DNA of 64,000 nucleotides from Bog-159 sp963738375 (GCA_963738375.1 CAVTWL010000001.1:1-64000), one strand, 5' to 3'; positions 17,557-27,521 are shown, numbered from the stretch's first letter. Translations and numbers: made by a program. Notes: generated by a model not told the origin, from the letters alone.

Positions 17557-19650
17557 ATGTCCGGTCCTCCCATTGTCATTAGCGCTACGTTTACGGCCGA
17601 TGCGATCGAACCGCCGTTGTCGTTCTGGATGCGCGTGCTGGGCTTCGAGTACTCCATTCGCATGGCGCCCTATAACCAGGTCTTTCAACTGCTGCTGGAT
17701 GCCGGCGGTGAACTGGCGGCCAACGCGGATGGCGTGAATGTTCTCCTGGTGCGCTTTGAGGACTGGAGCGCGCATAGCTTAGATGCGGACGTCGAACATT
17801 TCGCCGCCAGCTTGAAAACTGCCGCGCACTTTGCGGTGCCGCTCCTGGTTTGCCTTTGCCCGCCTTCGGCCAATAGCAATCCGGAACGGCAGGAGCGCCT
17901 GGAAGCCGTGGTGGCGGAGGCTGTCGCGGGGCTGCCTACAGTCCATCTGGTCACGCCGCGCGAAATCGAGGCGCTGTATCCTGTCGCCCAGGTGCATGAT
18001 CCGCTGGCCGACAAGCTGGGGCACATCCCGTATAGTCCGGCGTATTTCACCGCGATGGGAACCATGGTGGCGCGCAAGATCCACGCGCTGCAGGGCCCGT
18101 CTTTCAAGGTGATCGCGCTCGACTGCGATGAAACATTATGGCGCGGCATTTGCGGCGAGGATGGTCCGCTCGGCGTCGCGGTAGATCCGCCGCGGCGCGC
18201 GCTGCAGGAGTTCATGCTGGCCCAGCATGCGCGCGGCATGCTGCTCACCCTTTGCAGCAAGAACAACGTGGAAGACGTGCTCGATACCTTCCGCCTGCAT
18301 CCGGAAATGGCCCTGCGCATGGAGCATTTCGCCGCATGGCGCATTAACTGGTCGTCGAAAGCGGCGAACCTGGCGTCTCTGGCGGAGGAGCTTGACTTGG
18401 GTCTCGATAGCTTTGTGCTGGTGGACGATAATCCGCGCGAGTGCCAGGAAGTGGAGGCCACCTATCCGCGGGTGCTGAGCCTGACCCTGCCGCAAACCGG
18501 GACCGAGATCCCCGGCTTCCTCCGGCATGTGTGGGCTTTCGACCGCCTGCGGGTCACCGAAGAAGACAAGGCGCGTCCGGCCATGTATGCGCGGGAGCAG
18601 GAGCGCCAGCGTGCGGAAAAGCAGGCGGCCAGCCTGGAAGATTTTCTGCGCAGTTTGCAGCTTGAAGTGCGGATCGCCGCCATGCCGCCCAAGGATTTGG
18701 CGCGCGTCGCGCAGTTGACCCAGCGCACCAATCAGATGAACTTCACCACCGTCCGCCGCTCCGAAAGCGACATCCAGGCGCTGTTGGAATCGGGCAAGGC
18801 CGAGTGCCTGACCGTGGAAGTGACCGATCGCTTTGGCAGCTACGGATTGGCCGGAGCGATGATTTTCCGCGGCAGCGAGGATGCCATTGTGATCGATACC
18901 TTTCTGCTGAGCTGCCGCGCGCTGGGCCGGGGCGTTGAGCATCGCATGCTGGCCGCCCTCGGGGAGATCGCTCGCGAGCGCGGGCTCGCGGCCGTCGAGG
19001 CGTGCTATGTGCGCAGCTCGCGCAACCGCCCGGCCCTGCTATTTCTGGAGAGCGCCGGCCTCGAGTTTCAAACGGTACGCGCTGAGACCCTGTTGTTCCG
19101 GTTTCCATCGGAATTCGCGTCGACCATTGTCTATCAGCCTGGAGGCGGGCGTACCGTAGCGCCGGCGGCTGCGCCACCATCCGTACCCGCCGATCGCGCC
19201 CGCATTCCCTATGCGCGGATCGCCGGCGAACTGCGCACCGTGGAACAGATCGAGAAGCAGATCGCCTTTGAGTCGCTGCGTCGGCCTGGGGCCGAGGCGA
19301 TCGATCCGCCGCGCTCCGAACTGGAACGGCAACTTTGCCGGATTTGGTCCGAGATGCTCGGCGTGCATCCGGTCGGCATCCACGACAACTTCTTCGACCT
19401 GGGCGGTCACTCGCTGCTGGCTGTGCAACTGCTGTCGCGGCTGAAACTCGACTTGGGCATCGAGCTATCGCTCGAAGTCGTGTATGGCGCCGATTTCACG
19501 GTAGCCGAATTGGCAAAGGGCATCGAACTGCAGGAGATGGAAAGCGCGGGCGGGGAAGAATATGCGGCGCTGCTGGCCGAAGTGGAGAGCCTGACGGACG
19601 AAGAAGTGCACGAACTGCTGGCGAAGGAAAGCGGCGAAGCTCCGTACTGA
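17557..19650 (+). CDS. FkbH-like HAD-IIIC glyceryl-loading enzyme fused to a carrier protein
   Basis: About 697 aa. Three parts are visible: an N-terminal SGNH-like region typical of long FkbH proteins (about 1-180); a HAD-IIIC/FkbH core with nucleophile motif ALDCDETLW (Asp189, Asp191), VLVDDNPREC and the family motif LTQRTNQMNFTT, followed by a GNAT-like region; and a C-terminal phosphopantetheine carrier domain with DNFFDLGGHSLLAVQL (modified Ser619). The tail EYAALLAEVESLTDEE resembles C-terminal ends of NRPS modules. FkbH enzymes move a glyceryl unit from 1,3-bisphosphoglycerate onto a carrier thiol with loss of phosphate, so this protein may load its own carrier. ATG 17557 follows a GGTGGTG ribosome-site-like stretch; ATG 17542 is an alternative. 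The glycosyltransferase starts 3 bases downstream. Confidence 0.88.
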   Translation: MSGPPIVISATFTADAIEPPLSFWMRVLGFEYSIRMAPYNQVFQLLLDAGGELAANADGVNVLLVRFEDWSAHSLDADVEHFAASLKTAAHFAVPLLVCLCPPSANSNPERQERLEAVVAEAVAGLPTVHLVTPREIEALYPVAQVHDPLADKLGHIPYSPAYFTAMGTMVARKIHALQGPSFKVIALDCDETLWRGICGEDGPLGVAVDPPRRALQEFMLAQHARGMLLTLCSKNNVEDVLDTFRLHPEMALRMEHFAAWRINWSSKAANLASLAEELDLGLDSFVLVDDNPRECQEVEATYPRVLSLTLPQTGTEIPGFLRHVWAFDRLRVTEEDKARPAMYAREQERQRAEKQAASLEDFLRSLQLEVRIAAMPPKDLARVAQLTQRTNQMNFTTVRRSESDIQALLESGKAECLTVEVTDRFGSYGLAGAMIFRGSEDAIVIDTFLLSCRALGRGVEHRMLAALGEIARERGLAAVEACYVRSSRNRPALLFLESAGLEFQTVRAETLLFRFPSEFASTIVYQPGGGRTVAPAAAPPSVPADRARIPYARIAGELRTVEQIEKQIAFESLRRPGAEAIDPPRSELERQLCRIWSEMLGVHPVGIHDNFFDLGGHSLLAVQLLSRLKLDLGIELSLEVVYGADFTVAELAKGIELQEMESAGGEEYAALLAEVESLTDEEVHELLAKESGEAPY

Positions 19651-19653
19651 GCG

Positions 19654-20892
19654 ATGCGGATTCTGCTGACTGCCAACGCATCGTACGTGCCGCCCCGGGG
19701 AGGGGCGACGCGCGGCAACCTGGTGTGGCTGGAGGCTCTGGCGGCCCAGGGTCATGCCTGCCGCGTGGTATCCGGAGCCGTGCCGGAGACTGCCGCCAAA
19801 CGCGCGCAGATGGCGCAGGAAGGCGCAGGCCGGGAGGCGCTGGCCGCGCGCGGCGTCGAGATTTTCGAGGTCGCCGATCGCGCCCGGCAGGCCGCCCAAC
19901 TGCGGCGACACATCCGGGAATTTGAGCCGGATTGGGTGCTGGTGTCGTCCGAGGATCTCGGGCACGTGCTGCTGCGGCGAGGCGCATGAATCCGCGCCGG
20001 GGCGCGTGGTCTACCTGGCGCATACGCCGCAGTTTTTCCCCTTCGGCCCGGCCAGTTGGAATCCTGACTCGGCGGCTACGGACTTGGTCAAGCGCGCCGC
20101 CGCGGTGGTGGCCATCGGGCATCATGCGGCCGCCTACATCTGCCGGCATACCGGCCGGGAGGCGGTGGTCATCCACCCGCCGGTGTATGGCAACGGTCCG
20201 TATCCTGATCTGGCCCGCTTTGATGCCGGCTTGGTGACCATGGTGAATCCCTGCGCGGTGAAGGGGCTCGGCATTTTCCTCGCCCTGGCGGATCGATTTC
20301 CGGAACAACGATTCGGCGTGTTGCCCGGTTGGGGCACTACGGCCGCGGACGGCCAGGAACTGGCTGCGCGGGTTAATATCGAGGTGCTGCCGCACTGCCG
20401 CAGCATCGCGGAATTCTTCGCGCGGACCCGCGTTCTGCTGATGCCGTCGCTGTGGTTCGAAGGTTTCGGGCTGGCTGCCATGGAAGCCATGCTCCACGGC
20501 ATTCCCGTGATCGCCAGCGATGCGGGCGGCCTGGTGGAAGCCAAAATGGGAACGCCTTTCGTGGCGCACGTGCCGCCCATCGAACGCTACGACGCCGGTC
20601 TTCGACGAGCACTGCCTTGCCGCAGCCTGTGATTGGTGCGGTGGACCTGCAGCCCTGGGAGCGCGCGCTGCAAGCGCTGCTCACGGATCGCGCGCTATAC
20701 GAAAGCGTATCGGCGGCCTCGCGCGCAGGCCGCGCTCGCGTTCGTACGGCCCTGAATGGGGACCGGCTGCCCGAGTTCCTCGCAATCTCTCAAGCCCGGC
20801 GAGACAGTGCGCGAGACGGCCGTCGCTGGCTGAGTCTGTCGCCCGAAAAGCGCACCCTACTGCTGCAAATGGCGCGCCGCCGGAAGCTCTGA
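19654..20892 (+). pseudogene. Glycosyltransferase with NRPS-linker-like C-terminal helix (three frameshifts)
   Basis: GT4-type glycosyltransferase, two Rossmann halves, about 412 aa if repaired. The N-terminus MRILLTANASYVPPRGGATR starts in one frame. A +1 shift near 19985 leads to VVYLAHTPQFFPFGP, VTMVNPCAVKG, VLLMPSLWFEGFG and GIPVIASDAGGL (donor-binding EX7E-like half). Two more +1 shifts lie between 20597 and 20632. The last part, VDLQPWERALQALL, ends in LSPEKRTLLLQMARRRKL (20836-20889), a helix like those linking NRPS domains. All blocks look functional, so sequencing indels are more likely than decay. It starts 3 bases after the FkbH-carrier gene and ends directly at the ATG of a paralogous glycosyltransferase. 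Confidence 0.75.
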
Positions 20893-22877
20893 ATGCGCAT
20901 CCTGCTGGCGCAAAACGCGCTCTATTATCCGGCCTTCGGCGGCGGCGACCGGTCTAACCGCCTGCTGCTGGAAGCGCTGGCGGCGCGCGGTCACGTTTGC
21001 CGCGTGGTGGCGCGCATCGCCCGCTTCGGCGACGCCGGAGCACGCCCATTATCTGCGCGAATTGGCAAGCGCGCGGTCAGCCTCTGTCTGCTGAGTACCG
21101 ATGGCGGTGTGGTATTTCGCCGCGCCGGAGTGGAGGCGCACGTGGTCACCCATCATCCCAATCTGCGCGCTTACTTCTCCGCGCAGATCTGCGGCCTTCC
21201 AGCCGGACGTGATCCTGACCTCCACCGACGATCCCGCGCAATTGCTGCTGGAAGTGGCCTTGCGCTCCGCGGCGCGCACCGTCTATCTGGCGCGCGCCAC
21301 GCTGGCGCTGCCCTTCGGCCCCGATTGCGCCTTCCCCAGCGCGGCTAAAGACCGACGTTCTGCGCCATGCCGATGCGCGTCGTCGGCGTCAGCCGCTACG
21401 TTGCCGAATACATCCGCCAATGGAGCGGCATTCCCGCCGTGCATGTGCCCATCTCACTCTATGACCCGCCGCCCTATCCGGAACTCGGCCGCTTCGAAAA
21501 CGAATTCGTCACCATGGTAAATCCCTGCGCGGTGAAGGGCATCTCGATTTTTCTCGAGCTGGCGGATCGCATGCCCGCGGTGCCGATTTGCGGCCGTGCC
21601 CACCTGGGGCACCACGCGCGCCGACCGCGCCGCCATGGCCTCGCGGGCCAACATCACTCTGCTCGATCGCCGTCGATAACATCGACGATATTCTGCGCCG
21701 CACGCGCGTCTTGCTGGTTCCCTCCCTGTGGGCGGAGGCGCGCTCGCGCATCGTGGTGGAAGCCATGCTGCGCGGCGTGCCGGTGATCGCCAGCAACATC
21801 GGCGGGATTCCCGAAGCCAAGATGGGGGTGGACTACCTGCTGCCGGTGCGGCCAATCGAAAAATACGGGTCGCAACTGGACGAGCAGATGGTGCCCCCGG
21901 CGGAAGTGCCCGCGCAGGATGTGTTGCCGTGGGAAACCGCGCTGGCGCGGTTGGTGTCCGACCGCGAACATTATGAAGATGTGGCGCGGACCTCGCGGGC
22001 GGCGGCGCTGGCTTACGCCGAAGGCCTGGATGTGCGCCGGTTCGAGGCGTTATTGGAGGAAGTGGTGAGGGCGCGCGTGGCGGCGGGCGGCGAGCGGCCG
22101 CATGCATCGCCACTGGACCGGCTGTCGCCGGAGCGGCGCAAACTGCTCGCGCTGCGATTGCGGAAGCCGGCGCGTTTGCCGGAAGGCGGCACCCGGCTAT
22201 TGTGTTTTCCTCACGCGGGCGGGAGCGCGGCGGCATTTCGGGAGTGGGCGGAGCAATTGCCGCGAGAGGTGACGCTGATCGCGATGCGGGCGCGGCGGGC
22301 GGCGAAGCCGCGCAGCATGGCCGAATTGGTGGATGTGATGGCGGATGCGATGACGCCTTATCTCGACGAGCCGTTCGCCTTCTTTGGACATAGCATGGGC
22401 GCGATCGTGGCCTTCGAACTGGCGCGGCTGCTGCGGCGGCGCAAACTGCCGATGCCGAGCCTCCTGATCGCTTCCGGCGCCCGGGCGCCACGTTTTCGAC
22501 TGGGGCATGTTCCATCGCCGGAGCCAAGCGAGGAGAAGTTCATTGAAGAACTGCGGCGGCTGGAAGGCACGCCGCGCGCGGTTCTCGACGATCCCAAGCT
22601 GCTATGCGTGGTTTTGCCGGCGCTACGGGAAGATGCGGGGATCTATCGCCAGTATATTTATTCCGAACAGGCTCCGCTAGACTGTCCTATCCGCGCTTAT
22701 GGCGGGGCGGAAGACGCTAACGTGACCCGGGAACACCTGGAAGCGTGGGCCAGCGAGACGACCGCGTCGTTTAGCGCACGGGTCTTGCCTGGCGGTCACT
22801 TCTACCTGCAGACGTCCCGTGATCTATTTTTCGAAGCACTGGGGCAAGATCTTGGTGTGATCGGGCACACTCACTGA
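20893..22877 (+). pseudogene. Glycosyltransferase-thioesterase fusion (several frameshifts in the first half)
   Basis: The N-terminal part is a paralog of the preceding glycosyltransferase: MRILLAQNALYYPAFGGGDR, then VVFRRAGVEAHVVTHHPN, VVGVSRYVAEYIRQWSG, VTMVNPCAVKG, VLLVPSLWAEARSR and GVPVIASNIGGIPEAKMG. At least five frame changes lie between about 21035 and 21670. From 21670 one clean frame runs to the end. After the transferase comes the helix LSPERRKLLALRLRK (22122-22166). It is followed directly by a type II thioesterase-like alpha/beta hydrolase: TRLLCFPHAGGSAAAF, nucleophile elbow GHSMGA and catalytic His in GGHFYL. No stop or start separates transferase and thioesterase. Type II thioesterases clear or release acyl chains from carrier proteins, fitting the carrier in the gene two upstream. 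The disrupted half may be assembly error. Confidence 0.75.
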
Positions 22878-22966
22878 CGCCGATCCGGTGTACCGGTTTT
22901 GCCTTCTCACCGCGTCTTAAGGGTTTTTGGGATATGTCTGTATCTCTCTGAAAGACCATACTTAAC

Positions 22967-25900
22967 ATGCGCTTAACATCTCTCTTGCTCTTCATCGGTT
23001 TGATTGCGGCGACGTTGGCGGTTGGGCCGATGCCAGGGGCGGCGGCGCCCCCAGCGACGCGATGGATCGTGCTGCTCAATGAGAAGCCGGTATCCGAGCA
23101 GTATCCAGGCAGAATTGAACGGGTACGCGCGGCGGCCGCGCCTTACCGGCAGCACTTGCAGCAGGCGCAGGCCAGCCTTCGCCCGCAGATCGAAGCGACG
23201 CACGCCCGGGTTACCGGAACCGTCCAACACCTGCTGAACGGGATTTTCGTGGTGGCGACACCCGCGCAAGCAGCGGCGCTGCGCAAACTGCCCGGTGTGA
23301 AAGCGGTGACCAGGCTGCGTACTTACCATAAGGCGGACCAGTTGAGTATCAGCAACGTGGCTGGGGCGTGGAGCGCCTCGGCGATCGGCGGCGAGTCGAA
23401 CGCGGGGGCCGGGGTGAAGATCGGTATTATCGATACGGGTATCGACCAGACTCACCCGGCGTTTCAAGATGCGACGCTAGTGGCGCCATCTGGATATCCG
23501 ATCGCCGATAACTCCGCGGATATGGCTTTCACCAGCAATAAGGTGATCGTGGCGCGCAGTTACGTTTCCGATATCGTCGATTCGGATGTTTGCAGCACGT
23601 GTTCCGTGGCGTCGCAGTCGCGGCCGGACGATTTGACGGCGCGGGATCTCGACGGACACGGCACGGGCGTGGCGTCGGTGGCGGCGGGCATGACCACGAA
23701 GTACAACGGCGTGAGCATCACGGGCGTGGCGCCGAAGGCTTACCTCGGCAACTACAAGGTGTTCGGTTCGGACGATGTGAATCCGAATGGCTCGGGTAAC
23801 ATTCTGCAGGCTCTGGAAGACGCGGTTACCGATGGCATGGACGTGGTGAACCTATCGTTGGGCAGCCCGGCGGCTTATGTTGGACCACTGGACACCGACT
23901 CGTCGAATTGCGTTTCCACAGGTTTGCCGAACTCGCCGATCACCATTCCGTCGGACGCCTGCGACCCGTTCGCGTACGAAGTGGAAAACGCGATGGACAA
24001 CGCAGAGGTGATTGTAGTGACGGCGGCGGGCAACGAAGGAGCGAATGGCTATCAGTTCAATTATGGCTGCAGCAGCCCTCCGTGCTACTCACTGCCTACG
24101 TTCAGCACGATTGGTTCGCCGGCATATGCGCCATCGGCGATTGCGGTGGGCGGCATTCAGAACGATGTTACTTACGTACAGGAAGTAAAAGTGGCAGGCT
24201 ACCAGACGATTGACGCCTTTGAAAGCTACGATGGGCCTCCGCCCGACGCGCCGCTGACCGCGCCACTGGTCGACGCCACTCAACTTGGAAATAGTCTCTG
24301 CACCGCAGTTGCGCCGACTACATTATCGGGCGAAATTGCCTTGGTGACGCAAGGGGCGTGCGACGATCTCACGATGGTGACGAATGCGCAGACGGCTGGG
24401 GCAGTGGGCGTTATTGAAATCGCCGACGCCACGTCGTTCCTGCTGCCATACGGGCTCACGGGGACCACCATTCCTACATTTATCATCGGATCAGGCGATG
24501 GCGCAGGACTGAAGAGCTTCATTGACGGCAGCCCGAAGGCAGGTGCGACGCTGGATCCGGCGCCATATCAGGTGCCGGCCTCATCGGTTGGACTTTCGCC
24601 CTATGCGGTTGCATTCTTTTCGTCACGCGGACCGGTGAATGAAACCGGCGCGCTGAAGCCCGATCTGATGGCCGCGGCCACCGACTTTTTGATCCCGACG
24701 GAGTATTACGATCCGGTCGGCGAACTGTTCAACTACGACCGTTATGGGACGACACAGGGAACCAGTTTCGCCACGCCGATGGTGACGGGAAGCGCGGCAT
24801 TGGTGAAGCAAGCGAATCCGAATCTGACGCCACTGCAGGTACGGTCGGCGCTGGTGAATACGGCGGCCGCGGCGAACCTGACGACTTCGGACACGAGCGC
24901 GCAGGCATCCGTCTCGGAAGTGGGCGCGGGCTTGCTGCAGACGCAGAATGCGGTGATCTCGACGATTCAGGCCGTGCCGGCGACGGTCTCGTTTGGCATT
25001 GTGGGGGTGAATCTGACCACATCGCAGCAAGTAACCCTTTACAACAGCAGCAGCAAACAGGTAACCCTGGCGATGAACGTGGCGCCCAGCCCGAATCACT
25101 CTTACTCGGGCGACCAGGTTCTGGTCAACAATTCCGCGTCGCCGACGGTGAGTGTTCCCGCGAACGGATCCACTTCAATTACGGTCACGCTCACCGGTAC
25201 GGCGGCGCCGGCCGGGAGGTTCGAGGGAGTGATCACGGCGACCGGCGGGCCAACGGCATTGAGTATTCCTTACATGTATTTGGAAGGCGACGGCGTGCCT
25301 TACGATGTGATTCCGCTGAATGCGGTCGAGCCTGGCCAAGGCTTCACGGCGTTTGACGGGGCCGTGGGGGGGTACATCGGCTGGTATTCGGCCTGCGACG
25401 CGGGATCGAATGCGTGCGTCAACGACTACGGCCCCATCGCGGTGCAGGTGATCGACCAATACGGACAGGCAGTGCCCAACGTGCCGGTTACCTGGGCCGT
25501 GACGGAGGGCGACGGCTCCATCGATTACAACAATTCCGACAGCTATACCAATGCGAATGGCGTGGCGGGAGCGGCGGTATATCTGGGGACAACGGCGGGA
25601 CCGCAGGAGTTTGCGGTGCAGGTGAACGGGTCGATGGTGCTGCCGTTCGATGGCTATGCGCGCGTGGCGCCGGCCATCACGCCGAACTACGTGGTGGATG
25701 CGGCCAGTTTCACGCAGGGGAGAGCGGTTGCGCCGGGCTCGTGGATCGCCGTATTTGGAACCAATTTGACGGACACGACGCAAGGGGCGAACGGCATTAA
25801 CGATGCTTTCGCGAATTGCGCGCTGTGCAGCACTTCAGCACAACCGTTTCCGATGGGTATCGACGGCGCGGCGTTCAGTTTCGACACGACGAGCCTGAGT

Positions 25901-26425
25901 TTGCCCGGAAGGCTCAGTTACGCGAGCCCGACCCAATTGAACGTGCAGGTGCCGTGGGAGCTGGCGGGCCAGACCTCGGCCACGGTGAAATCCATCGTCA
26001 ATTATACTTATAGCCCGGTTTACACGCTGGCGCTGGCGGACTACTCTCCGGGATTTTTCGTTTACGATCAAACGAACGATGTGGCGGCCCTGGACCTGAG
26101 CTACAACCTGGTGGGTTCGAGCAATCCAGTGGCGCGCGGCTCTTACGTGCAGCTATACCTCAACGGTTTGGGACCGGTATCCAACCAGCCGGGGGATGGC
26201 CTGGCGGCGTCGGGCACTAACTTGTCCAGGACGACTGCGCAACCATCGGTGACGATCGGCGGCCAGGCGGTTAGCATCATCCAGTTTTCGGGGCTGGCGC
26301 CTGGATACGTCAGCCTGTACCAGGTGAACGTGCTGGTGCCTGCCAATATAGCGGCCGGGCCGCAGCCGATTGTGTTGACGATCGGCGGAGTGACTTCGGC
26401 GACCGCGCAGTTGTATGTGAAATAG
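22967..26425 (+). CDS. Secreted subtilisin-family serine protease with PA insert and TIGR03437 C-terminal domain
   Basis: 1152 aa. Signal peptide (about 1-27), inhibitor-I9-like propeptide (about 31-120), then an S8 catalytic domain with Asp156 in IDTGID, His231 in DGHGTG, Asn in AAGNEG and Ser600 in GTSFATPM. A protease-associated (PA) domain is inserted between Asn and Ser (about residues 430-520). Beta-sandwich, Ig-like segments follow (VPVTWAVTEGDG...), and the protein ends with a domain of the TIGR03437 type (about 905-1152; PNYVVDAASFTQGRAVAPGS and LNGLGPVSNQPGDG), a family expanded in Solibacter. The role is probably extracellular protein degradation. The gene is intact; the 89 bp upstream separate it from the carrier/glycosyltransferase set, with no clear promoter. 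Confidence 0.95.
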   Translation: MRLTSLLLFIGLIAATLAVGPMPGAAAPPATRWIVLLNEKPVSEQYPGRIERVRAAAAPYRQHLQQAQASLRPQIEATHARVTGTVQHLLNGIFVVATPAQAAALRKLPGVKAVTRLRTYHKADQLSISNVAGAWSASAIGGESNAGAGVKIGIIDTGIDQTHPAFQDATLVAPSGYPIADNSADMAFTSNKVIVARSYVSDIVDSDVCSTCSVASQSRPDDLTARDLDGHGTGVASVAAGMTTKYNGVSITGVAPKAYLGNYKVFGSDDVNPNGSGNILQALEDAVTDGMDVVNLSLGSPAAYVGPLDTDSSNCVSTGLPNSPITIPSDACDPFAYEVENAMDNAEVIVVTAAGNEGANGYQFNYGCSSPPCYSLPTFSTIGSPAYAPSAIAVGGIQNDVTYVQEVKVAGYQTIDAFESYDGPPPDAPLTAPLVDATQLGNSLCTAVAPTTLSGEIALVTQGACDDLTMVTNAQTAGAVGVIEIADATSFLLPYGLTGTTIPTFIIGSGDGAGLKSFIDGSPKAGATLDPAPYQVPASSVGLSPYAVAFFSSRGPVNETGALKPDLMAAATDFLIPTEYYDPVGELFNYDRYGTTQGTSFATPMVTGSAALVKQANPNLTPLQVRSALVNTAAAANLTTSDTSAQASVSEVGAGLLQTQNAVISTIQAVPATVSFGIVGVNLTTSQQVTLYNSSSKQVTLAMNVAPSPNHSYSGDQVLVNNSASPTVSVPANGSTSITVTLTGTAAPAGRFEGVITATGGPTALSIPYMYLEGDGVPYDVIPLNAVEPGQGFTAFDGAVGGYIGWYSACDAGSNACVNDYGPIAVQVIDQYGQAVPNVPVTWAVTEGDGSIDYNNSDSYTNANGVAGAAVYLGTTAGPQEFAVQVNGSMVLPFDGYARVAPAITPNYVVDAASFTQGRAVAPGSWIAVFGTNLTDTTQGANGINDAFANCALCSTSAQPFPMGIDGAAFSFDTTSLSLPGRLSYASPTQLNVQVPWELAGQTSATVKSIVNYTYSPVYTLALADYSPGFFVYDQTNDVAALDLSYNLVGSSNPVARGSYVQLYLNGLGPVSNQPGDGLAASGTNLSRTTAQPSVTIGGQAVSIIQFSGLAPGYVSLYQVNVLVPANIAAGPQPIVLTIGGVTSATAQLYVK

Positions 26426-26447
26426 GCTGGCGTTTGGAAGCGCACGG

Positions 26448-26744
26448 CTAAGGGGTGGGATCGAGCAGGGCGATGGTGGCTCCCGATCCGCCTGCTTCGG
26501 CGGGTGCATCCCGAAAGGATTGCACGAAGTGGGTACGTGCGAGAGTTGCACGGACCATTTCGCGCTGCACGCCGATGCCCCTGCCGTGGATGATGCGGAT
26601 GGCGCGGAAGCCGAGCCGGTGGGCTTCTTCGAGGTAGGCCTCGACGATACTTTCTGCGTCGCGCAGCGGGACTGTGTGAAGGTCAAAGACATCGGTGATG
26701 GGGATTCTGTGAGGCTCACCGAGGTCGAGGGGATGGTCCGGCAT
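26448..26744 (-). CDS. Smr-domain protein
   Basis: 98 aa, a stand-alone Smr (small MutS-related) domain: VFDLHTVPLRDAESIVEAYL (the DLHG-like motif, here DLHT), RIIHGRGIGVQREMVR and a closing GATIALL. Smr domains cut DNA or RNA in several proteins (MutS2, YdaL, plant PPR-Smr). The HGRG loop is present, so nuclease activity is possible. It lies convergent to the subtilase (22 bp apart) and divergent from the RlpA lipoprotein gene. Confidence 0.85.
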   Translation of the reverse strand: MPDHPLDLGEPHRIPITDVFDLHTVPLRDAESIVEAYLEEAHRLGFRAIRIIHGRGIGVQREMVRATLARTHFVQSFRDAPAEAGGSGATIALLDPTP

Positions 26745-26810
26745 GAAAATAGCTTATACCTGCTGAATCAAGTGCGGGGTTTCCAGGCGGCCGTGATAGG
26801 ATCACAACAG

Positions 26811-27521
26811 ATGCGCAAGGCGCTCCTGTTTGCGGCGGCAGCGATGATTCTGCTGTCCGGCTGCCATCACCATAAGGTGGCTAAAGCGCCGCCTCCAGCG
26901 CCGATGCCGCAGGAGAAGCCGGGCTCCGCGCCGGAGACCCCTTCCTCCGCCTGGGTTATTTCAACGGGCAGCGGAGAAGCTGGAATGGCGAGCTGGTACG
27001 GACATCCGTATCACGGGCGGGCATCGGCCAGCGGTGAAATTTACGATATGGAGCAGATGACGGCCGCGCATCGGACGCTGCCGTTCGGCACCATGGTGCG
27101 GGTTCACGATCTGGACAACGGCAAGACGGTGGACGTGCGGATCAATGATCGCGGGCCGTTCGTGGACGGGCGCATTATCGATATTTCGCATGCGGCGGCG
27201 CGGGCCATGGAGATGATCGGGCCGGGGACTGCGCGGGTGCAGCTTGAAATACTTAGCGCGCCGCCGCCGGTGGAACCGCCCAGTTTCGGCGTGCAGGTGG
27301 GCGCGTTCCGGAATCGGGATAACGCGGAGAATCTACGGCGGGCCATGGAGGCGAAATACGGGCGGGCGCGGCTGGTGCAGCGCGCGGATACGCCGGGCAT
27401 TTGGCACGTGGTGGTGGGCAAGGAGTTTTCCCAGGGCGGCGCGTCGGCTTTGGCGGAACGGATCCGAGAGGAAGACCATTCCGTGACCACTGTATTTGTC
27501 GTCCGCTTGGATTCTGTATAA
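26811..27521 (+). CDS. rlpA: RlpA-like septal lipoprotein (DPBB + SPOR)
   Basis: 236 aa. Lipoprotein signal with lipobox LSGC (Cys about 18), a Pro-rich linker, an RlpA double-psi beta-barrel (MASWYGHPYHGRASASGE, LPFGTMVRVHDLDNGKTV, NDRGPFVDGRIIDIS, including the catalytic-type Asp and His positions) and a C-terminal SPOR domain (FGVQVGAFRNRDNAENLR) that binds denuded septal glycan. In Pseudomonas RlpA is a lytic transglycosylase. I chose ATG 26811 because it begins the lipoprotein signal; the open frame upstream overlaps the divergent Smr gene. A sigma-54 activator gene follows 12 bases later. Confidence 0.92.
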   Translation: MRKALLFAAAAMILLSGCHHHKVAKAPPPAPMPQEKPGSAPETPSSAWVISTGSGEAGMASWYGHPYHGRASASGEIYDMEQMTAAHRTLPFGTMVRVHDLDNGKTVDVRINDRGPFVDGRIIDISHAAARAMEMIGPGTARVQLEILSAPPPVEPPSFGVQVGAFRNRDNAENLRRAMEAKYGRARLVQRADTPGIWHVVVGKEFSQGGASALAERIREEDHSVTTVFVVRLDSV

